Positions 7,028 to 12,511 of a stretch of 12,511 nucleotides of DNA are shown here, piece by piece. The position numbers and the translations under genes are program-made. Positions within the stretch are counted from its first letter, which is position 1; each line of letters begins with the position of its first letter. This stretch comes from an uncultured Eubacteriales bacterium (GTDB taxonomy: Bacteria > Bacillota > Clostridia > Oscillospirales > Oscillospiraceae): NCBI GenBank assembly GCA_905210385.1, contig CAJLWS010000020.1, positions 1 through 12,511 of the forward strand. Direction: 5' to 3'. Below the pieces are notes generated by a model. The model was not told the DNA's origin, made no database searches, and saw only the letters and a list, made by a program, of their open reading frames with translations.

Positions 7028-7744
7028 ATGAAAAAGTTGAAACCGCTGATTGGCATTGTGCCGCTGGTGGATGCGGGGCGGGAGAGCTACTGGATGCTGC
7101 CCGGCTATATGCAGGGAGTGACCCAGGCGGGGGGACTTCCCGTGATGCTTTCCCTGACAGAGGAAAAGGGGGACCTGGCCCAGCTGGCGGATGTCTGCGA
7201 TGGCTTCCTGTTCACCGGAGGGCAAGATGTCTCCCCGGAGATGTACGGAGAGCAGGTGACTTCTGTGTGCGGTGAGACTTGTCCAGACCGAGATGGCATG
7301 GAGCGATTGCTGTTGGAAGTGGCTTTGGAGCGGAACCGGGCGGTTCTAGGCATCTGCCGAGGAATCCAGTTTCTCAACGCGGCCCTTGGGGGTACCTTAT
7401 ACCAGGACCTGCCCACCCAGATGCCCTCCCAGGTGTGCCATCGCCAGCCGGCTCCCTATGACCAGCCTGCTCACACCGTCCACCTCCCAGTGGACGCCCC
7501 TCTGGGGCAGCTGCTGGGGCGGGAGGAGCTGGGAGTGAACAGTTGCCATCACCAGGGTATCCGCACCCTGGCCCCCGGTCTGTGCTCCATGGCCCAGGCT
7601 CCCGACGGGCTGACAGAGGCAGTGTGGCTGCCGGACCGCCGGTTCGTCTGGGCGGTCCAGTGGCACCCGGAGTTCTCGTGGAAGGTGGACGAGGCCAGTC
7701 GCCGGATCTTTGCCGCCTTTGTGGAGGGGGCGCGGGGAAACTGA
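7028..7744 (+). CDS. Class I glutamine amidotransferase-like hydrolase (peptidase C26, PuuD-like)
   Basis: 238 residues. The family includes gamma-glutamyl-GABA hydrolases (PuuD) and other gamma-glutamyl hydrolases, which cleave gamma-glutamyl amide bonds with a Cys-His-Glu triad. The first strand LIGIVPL is at 7-13 and the oxyanion region FLFTGGQDVSPEMYG at 60-74. The nucleophile Cys110 lies in GICRGIQFLNAALGG. His213 and Glu215 are in QWHPEF, and the conserved NSCHHQGI is at 171-178. ATG 7028 has AGGAG (7015-7019) 8 bases upstream. No polyamine or GABA genes lie nearby, so the substrate is open. No promoter is evident in the 35 bases after the csp terminator; it may rely on read-through. 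Confidence 0.9.
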   Translation: MKKLKPLIGIVPLVDAGRESYWMLPGYMQGVTQAGGLPVMLSLTEEKGDLAQLADVCDGFLFTGGQDVSPEMYGEQVTSVCGETCPDRDGMERLLLEVALERNRAVLGICRGIQFLNAALGGTLYQDLPTQMPSQVCHRQPAPYDQPAHTVHLPVDAPLGQLLGREELGVNSCHHQGIRTLAPGLCSMAQAPDGLTEAVWLPDRRFVWAVQWHPEFSWKVDEASRRIFAAFVEGARGN

Positions 7745-8176
7745 ACCTCCTGGAGACTGTCAATAGGAGGGGCAGCGCGACGCGAAGGGTTCCGCAGAGC
7801 GAAGCCTCAGCACAGGCCAAATCTATTTCGGCCGAACAAGGGGAAAGAGAGTTTTCCGGGTCTTATTCTCTTTCTAGCAGGCATTCCTTGACCCAATTCT
7901 GGACCTGCTTATGGTAAATTTCCGGTCTCCACGTTTAGACTATAAACCCGGTCAATACTTGCCCGGCGATAGAGGCGTTTGCCCACGCCGCCTATGTTAT
8001 GCTGGGATGTAAAGGGCAGATATAAGCAGGCAGAAAAGAGCGTACGAGGAGGCCCGCGGGCGGAAATCCTGTCTACGCTGATCCCACAGTGGCTTTCTCC
8101 CGATGTAAGGAAGAAACCAAGGGAACGGGCGATCCGTTTCATCTGCTGGACTGCTCCCGGACTGCTGGGTCCGCCG

Positions 8177-8230
8177 GCCGGTACCCCTGGTGGTTTTCAC
8201 GCATCTCCTGGGGAGGGGGGCGGTACCGGC
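8177..8230 (+). repeat. Inverted repeat with 9-base perfect arms
   Basis: GCCGGTACC (8177-8185) and GGTACCGGC (8222-8230), with possible extension by CC/GG past a bulged C at 8221. The 36-base interior contains a further CTCC/GGAG pairing. Followed 30 bases later by a run of seven T. It could be RNA structure or a transcription end for an unseen short RNA; the T-run is too far away for a standard terminator. Confidence 0.55.
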
Positions 8231-8281
8231 TTCTGAACAAAAGGTAGCGATTCCGTCAGTTTTTTTACATGATTACGGATT

Positions 8282-8312
8282 TTGTCCAAAGATTCGTGAA
8301 CAATTCATAAAT
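8282..8312 (+). promoter_or_regulatory. Candidate promoter with overlapping operator-like palindrome for the ABC transporter
   Basis: TTGTCC (8282-8287), an 18-base spacer and CATAAA (8306-8311), each matching four of six consensus bases. An imperfect dyad ATT-CG-TGAA-CAA-TTCA-TA-AAT (8292-8312) sits between and over these boxes, where a repressor could bind. An alternative -10, TACAAT (8356-8361), has no proper -35. Both are weak guesses from local sequence. Confidence 0.3.
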
Positions 8313-8393
8313 TTTGCGGTCAGGCGGTTGCCGGACGGAGGAGAAAAGCGTAACATACAATCATAAGAAAACACAGTGGGATGGTGGTGCCGC

Positions 8394-9095
8394 ATGAGTT
8401 ACATATCCTTTCAGGATGTGCGCAAGGAGTACAAGATGGGGGAGGTGATCATCAAGGCGGTGGACGGGGTGAACTTCGAGATCGAGAAGGGGGAGTTCGC
8501 CATCATCGTGGGGCCCTCCGGGGCGGGCAAGACCACTGTGCTGAACATGCTGGGCGGCATGGACAGCTGCACCTCGGGGCTGATCCTGGTAGACGGAGCC
8601 CGGGTAAGCGACTACAACGCCAAGCAGCTCACCGGCTACCGGCGGCACGACATCGGCTTCGTCTTCCAGTTTTACAACCTGGTGCAGAACCTTACCGCCC
8701 TGGAGAACGTGGAGCTGGCCGCCCAGATCTGTGATGATCCCCTGGACGCCCGGGAAGTGCTGGAGCACGTGGGGCTGGGTCACCGATTGGATAACTTCCC
8801 CGCCCAGCTGTCCGGCGGGGAGCAGCAGCGGGTGGCCATCGCCCGGGCCCTGGCCAAGAACCCCAAGCTGCTGCTGTGCGATGAGCCCACCGGTGCCCTG
8901 GACTATGTCACCGGTAAGGCCATCTTGAAGTTGCTTCAGGATACCTGCCGGCAGCAGGGCATGACGGTGGTGGTCATCACCCACAACACCGCCCTCACCC
9001 CCATGGCAGACCGGGTGATCCACATCAAGAACGGCAAAGTAGAGCGGATGGAGCGCAACCCCAGCCCCACCCCGGTGGAGGAGATCGAATGGTAA
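8394..9095 (+). CDS. ABC transporter ATP-binding protein (MacB/LolD-type)
   Basis: 233-residue nucleotide-binding subunit that drives the adjacent FtsX-type permease. Walker A GPSGAGKT is at 40-47, the Q-loop Gln92 in FVFQFYNL, the signature LSGGEQQRVAIARAL from 139, Walker B with D-loop LLLCDEPTGALD at 159-170, and the switch His197 in VITHN. The NLVQNLTALENVELA segment and GALD ending are typical of the LolD/MacB/SalX branch of exporters and mechanotransmitters. ATG 8394 is the best start by homology, although the upstream GGTGGTG is a poor ribosome site; GTG 8376 would add six atypical residues. The stop codon overlaps the permease start by 7 bases, so the two are translationally coupled. 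Confidence 0.95.
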   Translation: MSYISFQDVRKEYKMGEVIIKAVDGVNFEIEKGEFAIIVGPSGAGKTTVLNMLGGMDSCTSGLILVDGARVSDYNAKQLTGYRRHDIGFVFQFYNLVQNLTALENVELAAQICDDPLDAREVLEHVGLGHRLDNFPAQLSGGEQQRVAIARALAKNPKLLLCDEPTGALDYVTGKAILKLLQDTCRQQGMTVVVITHNTALTPMADRVIHIKNGKVERMERNPSPTPVEEIEW

Positions 9096-12000
9096 GGGAA
9101 GAACAGTCCATCCGCCAGGTCCCCGCCCGCCGGCGGAGAAGGCGCTGCAATCGGCTGACCACCGACGCGGTGCGGGAGATCCGCTTCACCTTCAGCCGCT
9201 TTCTGTCCATCCTGGTGCTCTCCGCCCTGGCGGTGGCCTTTCTGGCTGGGCTGCGCACCACGGCCCCGGACATGGAGTACACCGCAGACAACTACTACGA
9301 CCGCACCCACATGATGGACGGCTACGTGATCTCCACCCTGGGCCTCACCCAGGAGGACCTGGACGCCCTGGCCCAGGAGGCCGGCATTCAGGAGGTGGAG
9401 GGGGGCATGTCCCTGGACGCTACGGCGCGGGACGCCATCGTGAGCGTGCGCTCCCTGCCCGAGACCCTCAACCTGCTGGAGGTGACCGAGGGCCGCCTGC
9501 CCCAGGCCGCCGACGAGTGCGTCACCGAATCCCTGCTCATGGTGGAGCTGGGGCTGGAGGTGGGGGACACCTTAGAGCTCACCCTGGACGAGGACAACGC
9601 GGACAGCCTGACCCGCACCACCTACACCGTGGTGGGCGTGGTGAACAGCCCCCTGTACGTGGGCTCCGACCGGGGCAGCTCCTCTCTGGGGGGTGGCACA
9701 GTGGATGCCTTCCTCTATGTATCCGGAGAGAACTTCAACCTGGACTACTATACCGAGGCCTACTTCACCCTGGACGGCCTGGCGGCGCTGGACAGCTACT
9801 CCCAAGAGTATGAGGACCGGCTGGAGGATTACCTGGACGGGCTGGATGGCCTGGCCGACCAGCGTGCCCAGCTGCGCTACGACACTCTGGTGGCCGATGC
9901 CCAGGCGGAGATCGCCGATGGGGAAGCCCAGCTGGCCGACGCCCGGCAGGAGCTGGCCGACGCGGAGGCAGAGCTGGCTGATGCCCGGGCGGAACTGGAC
10001 GATGGCTGGTCCTCCTACTACGACGGGGTGGACACCCTGGACCGGGAGATCGCCGACGCCCGCCAGACCCTGGCCCAGGCCCTGGCTGATCTCCAGGACG
10101 GGGAGGCCGAGCTGGCCGACGGCCAGAGCCAGTATGACGATGGTCTGGCCCAGTACCAGCAGGGTCTGGCGGACTACGAGGACAACCTGGCTGCCCTGGA
10201 CGGGCAGCAGGAGACGCTGGACGAGGGCTATGCCCAGTACGAGGCCGCCCTGGCCCCCTATGTGGGTACCCCCTACTATGACGCGATGGTGGAGCAGTTG
10301 GCCCCCCAGAAAGCTCAGCTGGACGCCGCCCAGGCCCAACTGGACGAGGGCTACGCCCAGCTGGAGGCGGGCAAGGCCCAGCTGGATGCCTCCAAGGCGG
10401 TGCTGGACGAGACCGCCCAGACCCTGGCCGACGCCCGGGCGGAGCTGGACGACGGTTGGTCGGAGTACAATGACGGCCTGGCTACCCTGAATCAGGAGGA
10501 GGCGGACGGCCGGGCCGAGCTGGCCGACGCCCTGACGGAGCTGGAGGACGGGGAGTCGGAGTACGCCGACGGCCTGGCTGAGTACGAGGACGCCCGGGCC
10601 GACGCGGAGAGCGAGATCGCCGACGGGGAGGCTGAGCTGGCCGACGCCCGGCAGGCCCTGGCCGACCTGGACGGCTGCGAATGGTACGTCCTGGGCCGAA
10701 CCACCAACTCCGGCTTTGCCGGCTACTCTCAGGACGCGGAGCGGGTGGGCAACCTGGCCAACGTCTTCCCGGTGATCTTCTTTCTGGTGGCCGCCCTGGC
10801 CTGCCTGACCACCATGACCCGCATGGTGGAGGACCAGCGAACCGAGATCGGCGCTTTGAAGGCCATGGGTTTCTCCCGGCTGTCCATCTCCAAAAAGTAC
10901 ATCGGCTACGCATTCTGGGCCAGCCTGCTGGGCGGGCTGGTCGGTCTGGCGGTGGGCTGCACCCTCGTTCCGGCGGTGATCGCCAACGCCTTCCAGATCA
11001 TGTATAACGTCCCCAGCCTGGAGTTCAAGCTCCAGCCGGCGGTGTGCGTCATCGCGGTGCTGGCTGCCGTGGCCTGCACCACCGGGGCTGCCCTGTGGGC
11101 CTGCCTGTCCACCCTCATCGACACCCCCGCCAACCTTATGCGACCCAAGGCCCCCAAGGCGGGTAAACGGGTGTTCTTAGAGTATATTAAGCCGGTGTGG
11201 AAGCGCCTGTCCTTCACCTGGAAGGTGACCATGCGCAACCTGTTCCGCTACCAGCGCCGTTTCTGGATGACCGTCATCGGCATCGGCGGCTGCACCGCCC
11301 TCATCGTCACCGGCTTCGGCCTGCACGACTCCATCTTCGACATCCTGGACAAGCAGTTTGACGAGATCTCCCTGTACGACGCCACCGCCTCCCTCACCGA
11401 CGAGGGGAGCCAGGCTCCGGAGGAGGTGCTCGCCTACCTGGACCAGTCCCCGGCGGTGGACCGCGCCCTGCTCTGCTACCAGAGCGCCGCCGACGTCTCC
11501 GCCTCCGGCGCGGCCTATAGCGCCTACCTGCTGGCCGTGGACGACCCCGCCCAGCTGGAGCGGTTCCTCGACCTGCGCCACCGGCTGGACGACGGCCCGG
11601 TGGACTTCACCGACGGCGGCGTGGTCATCACCGAGAAGCTGGCCGAGCTGCTGGAGGTGTCCGTGGGGGACACCGTCACCCTGGACAACGGCGACGACCG
11701 GGTGGAGGCCGCGGTCACCGACGTCGTGGAGAACTACGTCTACCACTACGTCTACCTCACCGATACCTGCTACGAGGCCCTGTTCGGCCAGCCCCCGGAG
11801 GACAACACCGTCCTGGTGGCCTACGCCGACGGCATCGGCCAGGCCCAGTCCGACCAGGTGTCCGCCGACCTGATGGCCATGGACCAGGTGGCCTCCTACT
11901 CCTACATCGCCACCATCCGGGACTCCTTCACCGACAGTATGAACGCCATCAACTACGCCGTGGTCATCATCATCCTGGCCGCCGCCGCCCTGGCCTTCGT

Positions 12001-12349
12001 GGTGCTCTACAATCTGACCAACATCAACATCACCGAGCGCACCCGGGAGCTGGCCACCCTGAAGGTGCTGGGCTTCTACGACCGGGAGACCACCGCCTAC
12101 GTCTACCGGGAGAACGTCTTCCTCACCCTGTTCGGCATCGTGCTGGGCCTGGTGCTGGGCCGCTTCCTCCATGCCTGGATGGTGGTCACCGTGGAGGTGG
12201 ACCTGGTCATGTTCGGCCGCACCGCCCCCCTCTACGCCTACCTGCTGGCCGCCGCGCTGACGGTGGTGTTCTCCGTGGTGGTCAACATCGCCGCCCATTT
12301 CCGCCTGAAGAAGGTGGACATGGTGGAGAGCCTCAAGACTGTGGAATAA
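9089..12349 (+). CDS. Large FtsX/MacB-type ABC transporter permease with extracytoplasmic coiled-coil stalk
   Basis: 1086 residues, partner of the ATPase before it. After an Arg-rich N-terminus (14-19) come TM1 (about 36-55) and an extracytoplasmic domain (56-250). A long Ala/Asp/Glu/Leu/Gln-rich coiled coil follows (about 250-528), interrupted near 390-406 by PYVGTPYY and AP. Then come TM2-4 (554-576, 604-628, 651-675), forming the first FtsX core with QRTEIGALKAMGFS between TM2 and TM3. The second half has TM5 (723-745), a second extracytoplasmic domain (746-953), and TM6-8 (954-976, 1010-1033, 1049-1071) with TRELATLKVLGFYDRE. This 1+3+1+3 plan is a fused double permease, so one copy can work with an ATPase dimer. 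The type VII/MacB superfamily mostly does mechanotransmission or export at the cell surface rather than import; substrate unknown. A terminator follows 12 bases after the stop. Confidence 0.93.
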   Translation: MVREEQSIRQVPARRRRRRCNRLTTDAVREIRFTFSRFLSILVLSALAVAFLAGLRTTAPDMEYTADNYYDRTHMMDGYVISTLGLTQEDLDALAQEAGIQEVEGGMSLDATARDAIVSVRSLPETLNLLEVTEGRLPQAADECVTESLLMVELGLEVGDTLELTLDEDNADSLTRTTYTVVGVVNSPLYVGSDRGSSSLGGGTVDAFLYVSGENFNLDYYTEAYFTLDGLAALDSYSQEYEDRLEDYLDGLDGLADQRAQLRYDTLVADAQAEIADGEAQLADARQELADAEAELADARAELDDGWSSYYDGVDTLDREIADARQTLAQALADLQDGEAELADGQSQYDDGLAQYQQGLADYEDNLAALDGQQETLDEGYAQYEAALAPYVGTPYYDAMVEQLAPQKAQLDAAQAQLDEGYAQLEAGKAQLDASKAVLDETAQTLADARAELDDGWSEYNDGLATLNQEEADGRAELADALTELEDGESEYADGLAEYEDARADAESEIADGEAELADARQALADLDGCEWYVLGRTTNSGFAGYSQDAERVGNLANVFPVIFFLVAALACLTTMTRMVEDQRTEIGALKAMGFSRLSISKKYIGYAFWASLLGGLVGLAVGCTLVPAVIANAFQIMYNVPSLEFKLQPAVCVIAVLAAVACTTGAALWACLSTLIDTPANLMRPKAPKAGKRVFLEYIKPVWKRLSFTWKVTMRNLFRYQRRFWMTVIGIGGCTALIVTGFGLHDSIFDILDKQFDEISLYDATASLTDEGSQAPEEVLAYLDQSPAVDRALLCYQSAADVSASGAAYSAYLLAVDDPAQLERFLDLRHRLDDGPVDFTDGGVVITEKLAELLEVSVGDTVTLDNGDDRVEAAVTDVVENYVYHYVYLTDTCYEALFGQPPEDNTVLVAYADGIGQAQSDQVSADLMAMDQVASYSYIATIRDSFTDSMNAINYAVVIIILAAAALAFVVLYNLTNINITERTRELATLKVLGFYDRETTAYVYRENVFLTLFGIVLGLVLGRFLHAWMVVTVEVDLVMFGRTAPLYAYLLAAALTVVFSVVVNIAAHFRLKKVDMVESLKTVE
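9881..10675 (+). repeat. Heptad-repeat coding tract with internal duplication in the permease
   Basis: Encodes residues 265-529. Successive seven-residue units follow [L/Y]-x-D-[G/A]-x-x-x (LADARQE, LADAEAE, LADARAE, LDDGWSS; later LDEGYAQ, LEAGKAQ, LDASKAV). A block of about 60 residues starting LADARAELDDGWS (296 onwards) recurs starting at 446, exactly 150 residues (450 bases) later without gaps. A second pair, EIADGEAQLADARQ and EIADGEAELADARQ, starts at bases 9908 and 10613. Confidence 0.85.
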
Positions 12350-12361
12350 GCCATCGAGCCG

Positions 12362-12393
12362 ATCCCCCGTTTTTCGGAACGGGGGGATTTTTT
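12362..12393 (+). terminator. Intrinsic terminator after the ABC transporter operon
   Basis: ATCCCCCGTT (12362-12371) pairs with AACGGGGGGAT with one extra G bulged, around a short TTTCGG loop, followed by six T. Good stem and T-tract; ends the ATPase-permease transcript. Confidence 0.88.
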
Positions 12394-12405
12394 GATCGAA
12401 ATGTC

Positions 12406-12434
12406 TTCCCATCGGGGGACTTCTGTGATATAGT
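12406..12434 (+). promoter_or_regulatory. Probable extended -10 promoter for a gene or RNA beyond the window
   Basis: TTCCCA (12406-12411, four of six), a 17-base spacer, then TATAGT (12429-12434, five of six) preceded by TGA, giving an extended -10 (TGn) motif. It starts just past a terminator, which fits a new transcription unit starting near 12441. Confidence 0.6.
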
Positions 12435-12462
12435 AAACTTGTTGGATTATAGGAATCTACGG

Positions 12463-12509
12463 CAGGAAAGGGGGTACCCCCTTTCTGTCCCTCGCTGGGT
12501 CGAGGGGCA
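12463..12509 (+). other. Two consecutive hairpins in the presumed leader at the window edge
   Basis: A 20-base perfect palindrome centred on GTAC (12466-12485, arms GAAAGGGG and CCCCTTTC) is followed by TGTCCCTCG/CGAGGGGCA (12486-12494 and 12501-12509, one G-T pair) around CTGGGT. Both lie within the first 70 bases of the predicted transcript. I do not recognise a known RNA family in this fragment. Confidence 0.55.
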
Positions 12510-12511
12510 GA

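Larger units (their letters stand above)
7745..8393 (+). other. Long intergenic region without a convincing gene
   Basis: 649 bases. At 7782-7795 GCGAAGGGTTCCGC echoes the GCGAAGCGGGTTCCGC found after metG (4911-4926). GAAAGAGA (7843-7850) and TCTCTTTC (7867-7874) are inverted arms. A short GGCGT/ACGCC hairpin lies at 7974-7989. A 9-base inverted repeat spans 8177-8230, and T7 runs at 8260-8266. From about 8255 the base composition turns AT-rich towards the ABC transporter promoter area. The longest open frame (ATG 7994 to 8236) has no ribosome site and atypical codon use, so I do not call it a gene. Confidence 0.65.

Noticed and set aside
7843..7874. Terminator for the C26 hydrolase gene
   Set aside because: The 8-base arms GAAAGAGA/TCTCTTTC are AT-rich with a 16-base loop and no T-tract afterwards; at about 100 bases past the stop it is unconvincing as an intrinsic terminator.
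7909..8142. Possible small gene on the minus strand
   Set aside because: Weak start context and no domain or membrane pattern; its composition does not resemble the coding regions of the window.
7994..8236. Possible 80-residue gene on the + strand
   Set aside because: No ribosome site, codon use unlike the neighbours, no recognisable domain. It ends in a Gly/Pro-rich tail produced by the inverted repeat at 8177-8230.

Overview
The window looks like chromosomal DNA from a high-GC member of the Clostridia, most likely a gut Oscillospiraceae-type bacterium (Flavonifractor/Lawsonibacter/Oscillibacter relatives). This rests on the gene types, the strong AGGAGG ribosome sites, the very GC-rich third codon positions and the overall feel of the proteins. 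The genus is an inference. All recognisable genes lie on the + strand.

Layout: (1) 2-4713 is a tightly packed run: the 3' part of ftsH, lepB (signal peptidase I), an unrecognised multi-pass membrane protein, and metG (methionyl-tRNA synthetase). Gaps are 12 and 13 bases, followed by an 8-base overlap into metG, so one operon is likely. (2) 4714-5070 is a purine-rich, repeat-filled intergenic stretch with an exact 24-base direct repeat and a strong hairpin. (3) 5071-6531 holds a small lipoprotein of unknown role and a TatD-family metal-dependent hydrolase. (4) 6532-7744 holds a cold-shock protein gene with a perfect sigma-70 consensus promoter and a terminator-like hairpin inside its leader, then a proper terminator, then a class I glutamine amidotransferase-like hydrolase (peptidase C26). 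(5) 7745-8393 is 649 bases without a convincing gene, holding inverted repeats and weak promoter/operator candidates. (6) 8394-12349 is a two-gene ABC transporter: a MacB/LolD-type ATPase overlapping a 1086-residue FtsX-type permease whose first extracytoplasmic region carries a long heptad-repeat coiled-coil hairpin. A terminator follows. (7) 12394-12511 holds a probable extended -10 promoter and the start of a hairpin-rich leader that is cut by the window edge.

The first four regions are mainly housekeeping: membrane protein quality control (FtsH), secretion (LepB), translation (MetG), nuclease-type hydrolase (TatD) and cold-shock RNA chaperone. The ABC transporter is the clearest accessory module. 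I found no CRISPR array, tRNA, rRNA, insertion sequence or toxin-antitoxin pair, and no clearly new multi-gene system. The most interesting signals are the attenuator-like csp leader, the repeat-laden gap after metG, and the internally duplicated coiled-coil stalk of the permease.
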